From Chelativorans intermedius (GTDB lineage Bacteria > Pseudomonadota > Alphaproteobacteria > Rhizobiales > Rhizobiaceae): a stretch of 64,000 nucleotides of DNA. This document shows, piece by piece, positions 1 to 8,080 of the stretch. The notes under the pieces were generated by a model that was given only the letters and a program-made list of their open reading frames with translations, had not been told where the DNA came from and made no database searches. The first letter of the stretch is position 1; every line of letters begins with the position of its first letter. The stretch covers positions 83,091-147,090 of the forward strand of contig NZ_JAODNW010000017.1 of assembly GCF_025398255.1 (NCBI RefSeq), read 5' to 3'. Position numbers and translations under genes: made by a program.

Positions 1-2
1 GC

Positions 3-161
3 TACGACCGCGGTGCCGTCATGGCCAAGGTCGGGGAAATCCCCGGCACGCTGGGCGACATCTTCACCCGCGCCGAGGCGCAGCGCCGGCCCACCAACGA
101 CATTGCCGCTGAGATTGCCATGGAGCGCATCGCGGCGGCGGCGCGCAAGAGCCGGACATAG
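3..161 (+). CDS. C-terminal fragment of a Glu/Leu/Phe/Val dehydrogenase family protein
   Basis: Only the last 52 codons lie in the window; the gene begins upstream of base 1. The readable tail contains IPGTLGDIFTRAEAQ, then RPTNDIAAEIAMERIA and a TAG stop. This helix-rich ending resembles the C-terminus of alphaproteobacterial leucine/phenylalanine/valine dehydrogenases, which oxidatively deaminate amino acids with NAD. No catalytic residue is visible in the fragment, so the assignment rests on the tail alone. It converges on msrA with a 19-bp gap. Confidence 0.6.
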   Translation, partial: YDRGAVMAKVGEIPGTLGDIFTRAEAQRRPTNDIAAEIAMERIAAAARKSRT

Positions 162-180
162 GCCCGGGCGCAGGCGCCGC

Positions 181-825
181 CTATTTGCCTGCGATCCCCC
201 GCAGGGCGCTTTCGCCCCACACCTGCCGCAGGCGCGCGTCGCGTCCGCAGCCTTCCCGGTAGCCCTTGTAGGCAGCGGCCTTGGTGACGAAGCCGAAGCG
301 GGTGAGGATGCGCTCGTTGCTGCGATAGTAGTCCTGGTGGTAGTCCTCGGCAGGCCAGAAGGCCGTCGCCGGCAGGATGGGCGTGACCACGGGCTGGCCA
401 AGCTCGGCCTCGGCCGCCTTCTTCGCTTCCTCGGCTGCCTTCTTCTGTGCCTCGTCGAGCACATAGATGGCCGTGGTGTAGCCGTGGCCGCGGTCGCAGA
501 ACTGGCCGCCGCCATCGGTGGGGTCGACGGAGTGGAAGAAGACGTCGAGCAGGTGCGCATAGCTCACCTGGCTGTCGTCATACCTGATCTCGACCGCCTC
601 GCGGTGGCCTCCGGCCTGGTAGTTGCGATAGCTGGGGTTTCGCGCCTCTCCGCCCGTATAACCGGAGACGGTGGAGAGCACGCCTTCCACCTTGTCGAAA
701 TCCGCCTCCACGCACCAGAAGCAGCCGCCGGCGAAAATGGCGGTCTTCGTTTCCGCCATGGCCGGCAAAGGCCCGGCGAGCGAGGCGGCAAGCGCGAGTG
801 CGGCGACAAGAGATGAGCGGATCAT
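181..825 (-). CDS. msrA: Peptide methionine (S)-S-oxide reductase MsrA, probably exported
   Basis: MsrA reduces methionine-S-sulfoxide in oxidised proteins. The 214-aa product starts with a hydrophobic signal peptide of about 24 residues ending PAMA, so it probably works in the periplasm. The family hallmark GCFWC follows at residues 34-38, with Cys35 as the expected catalytic cysteine. The conserved GYTGG, GHREAVEI and FHSVDPT stretches are present, and Cys193 near the C-terminus is the likely recycling cysteine. No MsrB domain is fused. It lies downstream of sdhB on the same strand, but an 87-bp gap and a stem-loop at the sdhB stop suggest separate expression. Confidence 0.93.
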   Translation of the reverse strand: MIRSSLVAALALAASLAGPLPAMAETKTAIFAGGCFWCVEADFDKVEGVLSTVSGYTGGEARNPSYRNYQAGGHREAVEIRYDDSQVSYAHLLDVFFHSVDPTDGGGQFCDRGHGYTTAIYVLDEAQKKAAEEAKKAAEAELGQPVVTPILPATAFWPAEDYHQDYYRSNERILTRFGFVTKAAAYKGYREGCGRDARLRQVWGESALRGIAGK

Positions 826-902
826 GGCGGGTCTCCCTTTTCCGCGAGAAGACCTACCCCTTCGGCGGGGAATTTGAAATTCAATCCGCTACACGCTTGC
901 GT

Positions 903-927
903 GAGCGGCGGTTCACATCCGCCGCTC
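903..927 (-). terminator. Stem-loop over the sdhB stop codon
   Basis: Nine-base arms GAGCGGCGG (903-911) and CCGCCGCTC (919-927) flank a 7-nt loop that contains the TGA stop of sdhB. No T-run follows on the minus strand, so it may be an mRNA-stabilising 3' hairpin or a weak terminator rather than a classical intrinsic terminator. Confidence 0.4.
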
Positions 928-1692
928 GACCATCATCTTCTTGATTTCGGCGATCGCCCTGGCCGGGTTCAGCCCCTTGGGGCAGGCCTGCGTGCAGTTC
1001 ATGATGGTGTGGCAGCGATAGAGCCGGAAGGGGTCTTCAAGATTGTCGAGCCGCTCGCCGGTGGCCTCGTCGCGGGAGTCGATCAGCCAGCGATAGGCCT
1101 GCAGAAGCACCGCCGGCCCCAGATAGCGCTCGCCGTTCCACCAGTAGCTGGGGCACGAGGTCTGGCAGCAGAAGCACAGGATGCACTCATAGAGCCCGTC
1201 GAGCTTGGCACGGTCCTCGTGACTCTGGCGCCATTCGGTGGCCGGCTCCGGCGTCACCGTCTGCAGCCAGGGCTGGATCGAGGAAAGCTGGGCATAGGGC
1301 ACGGAGAGATCGGGCACCAGATCCTTCACCACGGGCATGTGCGGCAGGGGATAGATGCGCACCGCATCCCTGATCTCGTCCATGCCCTTGGTGCAGGCGA
1401 GCGTGTTCGCCCCGTCGATGTTCATCGCGCAGGAGCCGCATATGCCCTCGCGGCAGGAGCGGCGGAAGGTGAGGGTGGGGTCCACCTTGTTCTTGATCCA
1501 GATGAGCCCGTCGAGAACCATCGGCCCGCAATCGTCCAGATCGACGTAGTAGGTGTCGACGCGCGGGTTCTCCTCGTCGTCCGGAGACCATCGATAGATG
1601 CGAAACTCGCGCAGCCTCGTGGCCCCTTCGGGCTTGGGCCAGGTCTTGCCCGGCTTGACCTTTGAATTCTTGGGGAGGGTGAGTTGGACCAT
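913..1692 (-). CDS. sdhB: Succinate dehydrogenase iron-sulfur subunit SdhB
   Basis: SdhB relays electrons from the flavoprotein SdhA to the membrane anchor in respiratory complex II. The 259-aa protein has the plant-ferredoxin-type [2Fe-2S] ligands at Cys80, Cys85, Cys88 and Cys100 (motif CREGICGSC). In the C-terminal half it has the [4Fe-4S]/[3Fe-4S] motifs [12 protein letters not shown] and [14 protein letters not shown]. Length is normal for the family. It is the last gene of the sdhC-D-A operon, but here it is separated from sdhA by vapD, whose stop lies only 10 bp upstream of the sdhB ATG, so sdhB must be co-transcribed with the vapD insert. Confidence 0.97.
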   Translation of the reverse strand: MVQLTLPKNSKVKPGKTWPKPEGATRLREFRIYRWSPDDEENPRVDTYYVDLDDCGPMVLDGLIWIKNKVDPTLTFRRSCREGICGSCAMNIDGANTLACTKGMDEIRDAVRIYPLPHMPVVKDLVPDLSVPYAQLSSIQPWLQTVTPEPATEWRQSHEDRAKLDGLYECILCFCCQTSCPSYWWNGERYLGPAVLLQAYRWLIDSRDEATGERLDNLEDPFRLYRCHTIMNCTQACPKGLNPARAIAEIKKMMVERRM

Positions 1693-1702
1693 TTCGGATC
1701 GC

Positions 1703-2041
1703 CTATCCGTTTGCTGCCTGTTCGATTGCCGGTCCCAGATCGTTGTTTTCCTCGATGCGAAGCATCCGCATGTCCCGGACCGAGGGGCGGAACCAGGGAA
1801 AGCGACGGGTCAAATCCTGGACCGCGAGCACGCAGCTCACGGCATTGACCGTCTCGTTTCCGAAATAGACACTTCCCTGCTGCCAATCAAAACCATGTTT
1901 ACGCAACTCGTTGCGGATGTCCGCATATGCGTTCCTCCATGAGGCATTGCCGTAGCTCTGCTCAAGCGTCTGGGTATCGAGATCAAACGTTATCGCATAC
2001 ATGGTTCCGCGCCGTCCGCTGTTATGCCCCATCATGCTCAT
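1703..2041 (-). CDS. vapD: VapD-family virulence-associated protein (Cas2-like ribonuclease fold)
   Basis: VapD proteins are small endoribonucleases with a ferredoxin-like fold related to Cas2, known from toxin or persistence contexts. The core starts [10 protein letters not shown] and contains [41 protein letters not shown] and [10 protein letters not shown], all typical of the family. The start chosen at 2041 (112 aa, MSMMGHNSG leader) has AAGGA 7 nt upstream; an ATG at 2068 and one at 2002, where the core begins, are less well supported. The gene sits between sdhA (38-bp gap) and sdhB (10-bp gap) on the same strand. Hand-counted G+C for 1741-2040 is 168/300 (56%), against about 67% in sdhA samples, suggesting horizontal gain. 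No partner antitoxin gene is visible. Confidence 0.88.
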   Translation of the reverse strand: MSMMGHNSGRRGTMYAITFDLDTQTLEQSYGNASWRNAYADIRNELRKHGFDWQQGSVYFGNETVNAVSCVLAVQDLTRRFPWFRPSVRDMRMLRIEENNDLGPAIEQAANG

Positions 2042-2079
2042 GGCGACGTCCTTTCGCCGAAGGTTCATACAACCCCAAT

Positions 2080-3912
2080 CTAGTATACCCGCTTCTTCGG
2101 TGCGATCTTTTCGGGGTCGATGCCGCCCTCTTCGGGTTTGAGCAGAGGCTCCGTGTGGACCGGCCGATAGGCGAGGCGCACTCGGCCTTCCTCGTCCACG
2201 TGAGCAAGCGTGTGCTTGCGCCAGTTCCTGTCGTCGCGCTCGGTAAAGTCCTCGCGGGCATGGGCGCCGCGGCTTTCCTTGCGGGCTTCGGCCGAGTAGA
2301 CGGTGGTGATGGCATTGGCCATCAGGTTCTCAAGCTCCAGCGTCTCCATCAGGTCGGAGTTCCAGATCATCGAACGGTCGTGGACCTTGATGTCGGAAAG
2401 CCCGCTCCAGACCTCCGAGATGCGCTTGCAGCCCTGCTCCAGCGTCTCCTGGGTGCGGAAGACGGCGGCGTCCTCCTGCATGGCGCGCTGCATCTTCTCG
2501 CGCAGGGCGGCCGTCGGCGTGCTGCCGTTTGCATGGCGGATGCGGTCGAAACGGTCCATGATCTTCTCGCATGCCGCCTTGTTCAGCGGCGGCACCTTGG
2601 CGTCCCTGTCCACCACCTTGCCGGCACGAATGGCGGCGGCGCGGCCAAACACCACGAGGTCGATCAGCGAGTTGGAGCCGAGGCGGTTGGCGCCGTGCAC
2701 GGAGGCACAGGCCGCCTCGCCGACGGCCATCAGGCCGGGGGCTACGGCATCCGGGTCGTCGCGGGTCGGGTTCAGCACCTCGCCCCAGTAATTGGTCGGG
2801 ATGCCGCCCATGTTGTAATGCACCGTGGGCAGCACCGGAATCGGCTCGCGGGTCACATCGACCCCGGCGAAGATGCGCGCCGATTCGGCAATCCCCGGCA
2901 GGCGCTCGTGGATGACCGCCGGGTCCAGATGGTCGAGGTGGAGATAGATGTGGTCCTTCTCCTTGCCCACGCCGCGCCCTTCGCGGATCTCCACCGTCAT
3001 GCAGCGAGAGACCACGTCGCGCGAGGCGAGATCCTTGGCCGAAGGCGCATAGCGCTCCATGAAGCGCTCGCCCTCGGAATTGACGAGGTAGCCGCCTTCG
3101 CCGCGCACGCCTTCGGTGATGAGACATCCGGCGCCATAGATGCCGGTGGGGTGGAACTGAACGAACTCCATGTCCTGCAGCGGCAGGCCGGCACGCGCGA
3201 TCATGCCGTTGCCGTCGCCCGTGCAGGTGTGCGCCGAGGTGCAGGAGAAATAGGCGCGCCCATAGCCGCCGGTCGCCAGCACCACCATCTTGGCGGCGAA
3301 GCGGTGGATGGTGCCGTCCTCGAGGTTCCACGCCACCACGCCGGTGCACGCGCCGTCCGTCATGATGAGGTCGATGGCGAAATACTCGATGAAGAACTGC
3401 GCATGGTTCTTCACCGACTGGCCGTAGAGCGTGTGCAGAATGGCGTGGCCCGTGCGGTCGGCAGCGGCGCAGGTGCGCTGCACCGGCGGGCCGTCGCCGA
3501 AATTCTGCATGTGGCCGCCGAAGGGCCGCTGATAGATCCGGCCGTCCTCGGTGCGCGAGAAGGGCACGCCATAATGCTCCAGCTCGTAGACGGCGGCCGG
3601 CGCCTCGCGCGCCAGATATTCCATGGCGTCCACGTCGCCCAGCCAGTCGGAGCCCTTGACCGTGTCGTAGAGATGCCACTGCCAGTGGTCGGGCCCCATG
3701 TTCTGCAGCGAGGCGGCAATGCCGCCCTGGGCCGCCACGGTGTGCGAACGGGTGGGGAAGACCTTGGTGATGCAGGCCGTCTTCAATCCCTGCTCGGCCA
3801 TGCCGAGCGTGGCGCGCAGGCCGGCGCCGCCGGCCCCCACCACCACCACGTCGAAGGCATGATCGACATATTCATAGGCCGCACCGGCCTTCTTCACAGT
3901 TGCGTCAGCCAT
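2080..3912 (-). CDS. sdhA: Succinate dehydrogenase flavoprotein subunit SdhA
   Basis: SdhA oxidises succinate to fumarate with covalently bound FAD on the cytoplasmic face of complex II. The 610-aa sequence shows the Rossmann motif [10 protein letters not shown] near residues 23-32 and the flavinylation region [11 protein letters not shown] with His57. It also has the FHPTGI segment, HRLGSNSL-like [12 protein letters not shown] and a C-terminal region rich in conserved Arg/His. Length matches alphaproteobacterial orthologues. It follows sdhD by 7 bp in the operon. The downstream neighbour is vapD rather than the usual sdhB. Confidence 0.97.
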   Translation of the reverse strand: MADATVKKAGAAYEYVDHAFDVVVVGAGGAGLRATLGMAEQGLKTACITKVFPTRSHTVAAQGGIAASLQNMGPDHWQWHLYDTVKGSDWLGDVDAMEYLAREAPAAVYELEHYGVPFSRTEDGRIYQRPFGGHMQNFGDGPPVQRTCAAADRTGHAILHTLYGQSVKNHAQFFIEYFAIDLIMTDGACTGVVAWNLEDGTIHRFAAKMVVLATGGYGRAYFSCTSAHTCTGDGNGMIARAGLPLQDMEFVQFHPTGIYGAGCLITEGVRGEGGYLVNSEGERFMERYAPSAKDLASRDVVSRCMTVEIREGRGVGKEKDHIYLHLDHLDPAVIHERLPGIAESARIFAGVDVTREPIPVLPTVHYNMGGIPTNYWGEVLNPTRDDPDAVAPGLMAVGEAACASVHGANRLGSNSLIDLVVFGRAAAIRAGKVVDRDAKVPPLNKAACEKIMDRFDRIRHANGSTPTAALREKMQRAMQEDAAVFRTQETLEQGCKRISEVWSGLSDIKVHDRSMIWNSDLMETLELENLMANAITTVYSAEARKESRGAHAREDFTERDDRNWRKHTLAHVDEEGRVRLAYRPVHTEPLLKPEEGGIDPEKIAPKKRVY

Positions 3913-3919
3913 CGTGGTT

Positions 3920-4303
3920 TCAGGCTCCGAATGCGATCTTGAGCAGGGCGTAGAGGGCGGCCGCCCCGAGAAGGAGGGGGAAGAAGACGTTGAGCACGAG
4001 GAGGGCGATCTTCATGCCCTCGCCATGCACATAATCCTCGATGACGACCTGCATGCCGAGCCGCATGTGATAGAGCGCGGAGAGAACCGCCAGGGCAATG
4101 AGCAGCGTCACCACGGGCTGGGCGAGCGCGGCGCGCACCTCTTCGTAAGGGGCGCCGTTATAGGCGATGACGAAGCCGACGAAAAACAGCACGAGCGGCA
4201 CGTTTGCAATCGCCGTCAGCCGCTGGCGCCAGAAATGCTCCGTGCCTTCCCTGGCCGAACCGAGACCGCGGACACGGGCAAGCGGCGTGCGCATGTCGGC
4301 CAT
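3920..4303 (-). CDS. sdhD: Succinate dehydrogenase membrane anchor subunit SdhD
   Basis: This 127-aa hydrophobic protein is one of two membrane anchors that bind haem b and ubiquinone in complex II. It begins with an amphipathic Arg-rich stretch and has three predicted membrane helices near residues 28-48, 58-82 and 95-123. The segment [18 protein letters not shown] carries the conserved His and Asp/Tyr positions expected for the haem/quinone site. It lies 1 bp after sdhC and 7 bp before sdhA, consistent with translational coupling. Confidence 0.93.
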   Translation of the reverse strand: MADMRTPLARVRGLGSAREGTEHFWRQRLTAIANVPLVLFFVGFVIAYNGAPYEEVRAALAQPVVTLLIALAVLSALYHMRLGMQVVIEDYVHGEGMKIALLVLNVFFPLLLGAAALYALLKIAFGA

Positions 4304-4304
4304 C

Positions 4305-4712
4305 TCAGAACCCTCCCCTCAGCATGTAACCGGCAATCCAGACGACCAGCGTCAGGATGATCGAAGCGATCAGATTGGCGGTGGCGATCCGCGTGGCGGT
4401 GCGCTTCTCCAGTCCGCGCGCAGTGTCCCACACGAGATGGCGGATACCGCCCAGAAGATGGTGAAGAAGCGCCCAGGTGAAGCCGAAGAGCACCAGCCGG
4501 CCGAGAAGCGAGCCGAACAAGGCGTTGACGAGGTCGAAGGCCTCGCGCGAGCTTGCGGCCGCCACAAGCCAAACGACGAACAGCACCATGCCGAAATAGA
4601 GCGCTCCGCCCGTGATGCGGTGCAGGATCGACATGGCCATGGTGGGCGTGAAGCGGTAGATCTGCAAATGCGGCGAGACCGGCCTCGCCCGGGTGGCTGT
4701 AGACTTGCTCAT
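4305..4712 (-). CDS. sdhC: Succinate dehydrogenase cytochrome b556 subunit SdhC
   Basis: SdhC is the larger haem b-binding anchor of complex II. The 135-aa product begins [19 protein letters not shown] and contains the family signature SILHRITG near residue 28. Three hydrophobic helices follow, with [15 protein letters not shown] supplying the axial His ligand region. The start at 4712 was chosen over upstream in-frame codons because GGGGAAG lies just upstream and the family begins at the PxSPHLQIY region. It is the first gene of the operon, and a plausible promoter lies about 77 bp upstream. Confidence 0.94.
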   Translation of the reverse strand: MSKSTATRARPVSPHLQIYRFTPTMAMSILHRITGGALYFGMVLFVVWLVAAASSREAFDLVNALFGSLLGRLVLFGFTWALLHHLLGGIRHLVWDTARGLEKRTATRIATANLIASIILTLVVWIAGYMLRGGF

Positions 4713-4788
4713 GGCTTCCCCGTTCTGTCGCCGGGGGATCCGGGCCCTGCGGGCAGACCCCGCGTGGCCCAGGCCTCCGGCAGGTCGC

Positions 4789-4817
4789 TTTCTAATGCGC
4801 TTTTCGCAGTGCGTCAA
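4789..4817 (-). promoter_or_regulatory. Candidate sigma-70 promoter of the sdh operon
   Basis: On the minus strand TTGACG (4812-4817) and TAGAAA (4789-4794) are separated by 17 bp, close to the housekeeping consensus, and lie about 77 bp upstream of the sdhC ATG. This is the only good match in the 249-bp gap upstream of sdhC. The rest of that gap holds only a run of 12 C (4920-4931). Confidence 0.45.
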
Positions 4818-4961
4818 AGCCGCAGAAGCGATCCGCCGGGCCTGAATCGATTTGAGACGGGAAAGCCGGCTCAGTTCTCCATCGCCCGCCTGCGCCGCCC
4901 CGCGGATGGGTGAGGTCCGCCCCCCCCCCCCGACATGCCGGTTCCGAAGAGCCCCGCCGGC

Positions 4962-5453
4962 TCAGCGACCGGCAAAGCGAATCACGTGGCTGGTCCAGTC
5001 GGCCGGTGCCGCCACCTGCCCAAAGAGCCGCCGCCCTTCCTCGGGCCGGCGCGGCGCGTTCAGCACCAGCCGCGTCCAGCCCCGTTCCTCCGCCTGGTCG
5101 CCCACCACGTCGATCAGGGCCCGGGCGATGCCCTTGCCGCGATGGTCGTGATGCACATAGACATGTTCCAGCAGCCCGTAGCGCATACCGGAGACGGGGT
5201 CGGGCAGGTCGTAGAAGATGGCGAAGGCCACCAGCGTGCCGTCGATGCGCGCTCCGACCACTTCCGCCACCCGGTCCTGCAGCAGCGTTTCGGCATAGAA
5301 GGCATCGGGCCGGCGCGGCGCACCGCGCATGAGCGATTGCGTGTAGGCCGCAAGAAGCGGTGCCAGCGCCTGCGCATCCTTCAGCCGCAGCGGCGCGATG
5401 TCGATCCTGGGCTTGTCGCTCATGGCATCGGGATCCTTCTTCTTCGCCATCAT
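4962..5453 (-). CDS. GNAT family N-acetyltransferase
   Basis: A 163-aa member of the Gcn5-related acetyltransferase superfamily that transfers acetyl from acetyl-CoA to an amine; the substrate is unknown. The acetyl-CoA pyrophosphate-binding loop is clear at VYVHHDHRGKGIARALID. The preceding strand GMRYGLLEH and the C-terminal SHVIRFAGR resemble spermidine/diamine-acetyltransferase-like proteins. The first in-frame ATG is at 5453; the ATG at 5423 (MSDKPRIDI) is an alternative that would give 153 aa. Transcribed alone toward the sdh promoter region. Confidence 0.8.
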   Translation of the reverse strand: MMAKKKDPDAMSDKPRIDIAPLRLKDAQALAPLLAAYTQSLMRGAPRRPDAFYAETLLQDRVAEVVGARIDGTLVAFAIFYDLPDPVSGMRYGLLEHVYVHHDHRGKGIARALIDVVGDQAEERGWTRLVLNAPRRPEEGRRLFGQVAAPADWTSHVIRFAGR

Positions 5454-5511
5454 TCGGCGAAATTAACCATATCTGTCAACGGCCGGAAAAGATGGCGGCA
5501 GGCGGCGTGAC

Positions 5512-5531
5512 AATGGTTAAGAAACCATTAA
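5512..5531 (+). promoter_or_regulatory. Palindrome with CtrA-like half-sites upstream of a secreted-protein gene
   Basis: AATGGTT (5512-5518) and AACCATT (5523-5529) form a 7-bp inverted repeat with a 4-bp spacer. The same stretch holds TTAA-N7-TTAA (5517-5531), one base short of the CtrA consensus TTAA-N7-TTAAC. A similar palindrome overlaps the start codon of the gene at 61769. Functional assignment is a guess. Confidence 0.35.
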
Positions 5532-5575
5532 TCTTGACGGCGAGGAGGCCCGCGATCCTGAGAGGAGCGTTGCGC

Positions 5576-5926
5576 ATGTTTTTCAGCGGACTCTTGCCAT
5601 CCGGCCGCGGCCTCGCCGCCATTGCCCTGTTTGCCTGGGCCGCCGTGCCGGCCTTTGCCGGCGGCGAGATCAGCTATTCCGACAGCTTCGGAAACCTGGT
5701 CGTCCACAGTCCGGGCGGCTACAAGCGAATCGTCGTCGGCCGGGGCCACCTCGCCGCCGGTCCGCGCGCCCAGGGGCCCAAGGTCGTCTATCTGGAGGAG
5801 CGGGACGGCGCGCTCTACCTGCGAGAGCGCCGGCGCTGCCGCCATGGGGTGCGGCTGCACGGGCGCAGCTATATGTACGGCCTGCCGGAGAACGTTCTGC
5901 CGGTGCCTGCCGCCTCCTGCCGGTAG
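5576..5926 (+). CDS. Small secreted protein of unknown function
   Basis: A 116-aa protein with an N-terminal hydrophobic signal segment (GLAAIALFAWAAVPAFA) and an AFA-like cleavage site. A short mature region follows that begins GGEISYSDSFGNLVVHSPGG and ends with a Cys-Arg tail. The mature part is rich in Arg and has two cysteines (RRRCRHG and AASCR) that could form a disulfide in the periplasm. The start at 5576 was preferred because GAGAGGAG lies 8-12 nt upstream; ATG at 5513 would place a basic tail before the signal segment. I recognise no named family. It is followed after 6 bp by the ClpP-like gene, so the two probably form one unit. Confidence 0.65.
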   Translation: MFFSGLLPSGRGLAAIALFAWAAVPAFAGGEISYSDSFGNLVVHSPGGYKRIVVGRGHLAAGPRAQGPKVVYLEERDGALYLRERRRCRHGVRLHGRSYMYGLPENVLPVPAASCR

Positions 5927-5932
5927 CCGGCG

Positions 5933-6757
5933 ATGAGCCTGCCGGCCCGTGACATCGCGGCCATGCCGCACGCGGCATCCCCGTCCCGCCCTGCGCGCGC
6001 GTGGGAGGCGGTGCTTCTGCCGCGCCTTGCCGTGCTGCTGGTTCTTGCCGCTGCCGTCCTCTTCGGCATGGGCCTGCGCGAACTGGTCGATCGGCGTGGC
6101 GGTGTTGCGGGCGGCGTCGAGCCGCTTCTGCATCGCCTCTGGCCGGTCTCCGCGCCGGGCCATGCGGAGCCCCTGGCCGACAGGCAACGCCTGCACGCAC
6201 CGATGTCCTTCGCGCTTGTGGCAGACGGCACGCTCAGGGCCACGGGCAGCATCGCGCCGGGCACGGCGGCCCTGTTCGAGGCCGCGCTCGACGCCCATGG
6301 CGGGGCGATCGGCCAGGTGAGCCTGCACTCCCCCGGCGGCACGCTGGACGATGCGCTGGCCATGGCGCGCGTGCTGCGCCGTCGCGGCATTGCCACGCTG
6401 GTGGAGGACGGGGCCGTCTGCGCCTCCTCCTGCCCGCTGGTGATGGCCGGCGGCGTGGAGCGCAGCGCCGGCGCGCAGGCGACCATCGGGCTTCACCAGT
6501 TCTATCTGGCGGGAAGAACGCCTGACGATCCGGCGCAGGCCATGATCGACGCGCAGATGACGACGGCGCGCGTCGCCCGCCATCTCGACAGGATGGGGGT
6601 GGACCCGGCCCTGTGGCTGCACGCGCTCGATACGCCTCCGCACATGCTCTACTATCTGAACCGCGAGGAGATGCGCCGCTACCGCCTCGTCACCACACCG
6701 TGGCCCTATCGCTCCAGCCGGGCGGCGACGGCGCTCATGCGCGAGAGCATGTCCTGA
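5933..6757 (+). CDS. ClpP-like predicted periplasmic protein (COG3904 type)
   Basis: A 274-aa protein with one N-terminal membrane segment (about residues 28-46, LPRLAVLLVLAAAVLFGMG), so the main domain probably faces the periplasm. The domain resembles the ClpP/crotonase fold: LHSPGGTLDDALAMARVLR aligns with the ClpP SPGG region, and AVCASSCPLVMAGGVER carries the position of the ClpP nucleophile serine followed by a Cys. Proteolysis is not proven for this family. It starts 6 bp after the small secreted protein, and its 3' end overlaps by 52 bp the convergent cNMP-binding protein gene. Confidence 0.72.
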   Translation: MSLPARDIAAMPHAASPSRPARAWEAVLLPRLAVLLVLAAAVLFGMGLRELVDRRGGVAGGVEPLLHRLWPVSAPGHAEPLADRQRLHAPMSFALVADGTLRATGSIAPGTAALFEAALDAHGGAIGQVSLHSPGGTLDDALAMARVLRRRGIATLVEDGAVCASSCPLVMAGGVERSAGAQATIGLHQFYLAGRTPDDPAQAMIDAQMTTARVARHLDRMGVDPALWLHALDTPPHMLYYLNREEMRRYRLVTTPWPYRSSRAATALMRESMS

Positions 6758-7161
6758 AGCCCGGCGGCGATGCGCCGGTGCAGCCTGACCGCGGTCTCCG
6801 GAAATTCCTCCAGGATGCGGCGGAACATGGACCGGTTGAGGCGAATCACCTTCACATCCGTCTGGGCCACGGCGCTGGTCAGGCGCACGCTCTCGGCGAT
6901 CAGCGCCAGCTCGCCCAATATGGCACCGGGGCCGTGGACGGAGATGATCTCCCGCTCCTCTCCCCGCTGATGGTAAAGGGCAACCTCGCCTGCCGCCACC
7001 ACGAAGGCGCAATCGGCCGGCGCACCCTCGGCATAGAGCTTGTGGCCGGCGCCGAGCGTGATGGTCTCGGCGCCGAAAGCCATGAGGCGTAGCTGCTCGC
7101 GCGTGAAGCCCTTGAAGAGTCCCACGCCGGACAGAACGCGGATGTCATCGTCCAGCGCCAT
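6706..7161 (-). CDS. Stand-alone cyclic-nucleotide-binding (Crp-like) protein without HTH
   Basis: The 151-aa product has a single cNMP-binding beta-roll, with CAFVVAAGEVALYH and the phosphate-binding cassette region GAILGELALI. A C-terminal helix ends MSAVAARLER. The DNA-binding winged helix of Crp/Fnr is absent, so it is likely a sensor or partner protein rather than a transcription factor. It lies 56 bp downstream of the response-regulator gene on the same strand; the same pairing (OtpR with a cAMP-kinase-regulatory-subunit-like gene) is known from Brucella, from memory. Whether it binds cAMP cannot be judged here. Confidence 0.82.
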   Translation of the reverse strand: MALDDDIRVLSGVGLFKGFTREQLRLMAFGAETITLGAGHKLYAEGAPADCAFVVAAGEVALYHQRGEEREIISVHGPGAILGELALIAESVRLTSAVAQTDVKVIRLNRSMFRRILEEFPETAVRLHRRIAAGLQDMLSRMSAVAARLER

Positions 7162-7217
7162 GCGGTCGTCCCCGCTCGCTTCTGCTTGTGCCCGGTGCCC
7201 GCCTGCACCGAATCATC

Positions 7218-7901
7218 TCAGGGAACGAGCTTGTATCCGCCGCTTTCTGTCACAAGAATTTCGGCTTTGGAAGGATCGCGCTCGATCTTTTGGCGTAGCC
7301 GATAGACGTGGGTTTCCAGCGTATGGGTGGTTACACCGGAGTTGTAGCCCCAGACTTCTTCGAGAAGCACGTCGCGCGTCACCACCTTCTGCTCGGCGCG
7401 GTAGAGATACTTGATGATGGCCGCCTCCTTCTCGGTCAGCCGGATCTTGCCGCCGCGCTCGTCGATCAGCAGCTTCTGGCCGGGCTTGAAGGTGTAGGGG
7501 CCGACGGTGAACTTGGCATCCTCGCTCTGCTCGTGCTGGCGAAGCTGCGCGCGGATGCGCGCCAGGAGCACGGCGAAGCGGAACGGCTTGGTCACGTAGT
7601 CGTTGGCGCCGGCTTCCAGGCCCAGAATCGTGTCGGAATCGGTGTCCTGCGCCGTCAGCATGATGATCGGCGCGCGATAGCCGCCCTTGCGCAGCAGCTT
7701 GACGGCCTCGCGCCCGTCCATGTCCGGCAGGCCGACATCCATGATGGTCAGGTCCACCATGGCATTGCGCGCGGCGTGAATGCCCTTGGTCGCCGTCGCT
7801 TCCTCGAGGATGTCGAACTCCTCGTAGAGGGAAAGCTGCTCGACGAGGGTGGCCCGCAGGTCGTCGTCGTCGTCAACGATCAGGATGGTTCGTGGCGTCA
7901 T
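7218..7901 (-). CDS. OmpR/PhoB-family response regulator (CenR/OtpR-like)
   Basis: A 227-aa two-component regulator. The receiver domain (about 1-120) carries the acidic cluster VDDDDD at 9-14, phospho-acceptor Asp55 in LTIMDVGLPD, Thr in IMLTAQD and Lys in YVTKPFR. The C-terminal winged helix (about 135-227) contains LTEKEAAIIKYLY and LETHVYRLRQKIE. The unusual opening and VGPYTFKPGQKLL linker match the conserved rhizobial orphan regulator related to Caulobacter CenR and Brucella OtpR, which act in cell-envelope control; this naming is from memory. No histidine kinase gene is adjacent. It heads a probable two-gene unit with the cNMP-binding protein. Confidence 0.88.
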   Translation of the reverse strand: MTPRTILIVDDDDDLRATLVEQLSLYEEFDILEEATATKGIHAARNAMVDLTIMDVGLPDMDGREAVKLLRKGGYRAPIIMLTAQDTDSDTILGLEAGANDYVTKPFRFAVLLARIRAQLRQHEQSEDAKFTVGPYTFKPGQKLLIDERGGKIRLTEKEAAIIKYLYRAEQKVVTRDVLLEEVWGYNSGVTTHTLETHVYRLRQKIERDPSKAEILVTESGGYKLVP

Positions 7902-8080
7902 ATGTCAATCCGTTGATTTGCAAGCCGGTGCCGTTGACCCCGCCGCCATTTTCATCGAACCTCCCCTTTACGCTCCACGGCGCCGGTATGAAAGACGGTC
8001 ACGGCTTTTTGTTCGCAACGTCAACTATAGCCCAGAAATGTGGCCGCGACAGCGCATCCCCGGCGGGATGCCTCATCACG

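Noticed and set aside
1703..2041. CRISPR adaptation module suggested by the Cas2-like fold of VapD
   Set aside because: No cas1, repeat array or other cas gene is in the window. The sequence is VapD-like, not Cas2.
4920..4931. Run of 12 C, considered as a possible frameshift site
   Set aside because: It lies in noncoding sequence between sdhC and an acetyltransferase gene, so no reading frame is affected. It may be a sequencing or slippage site.
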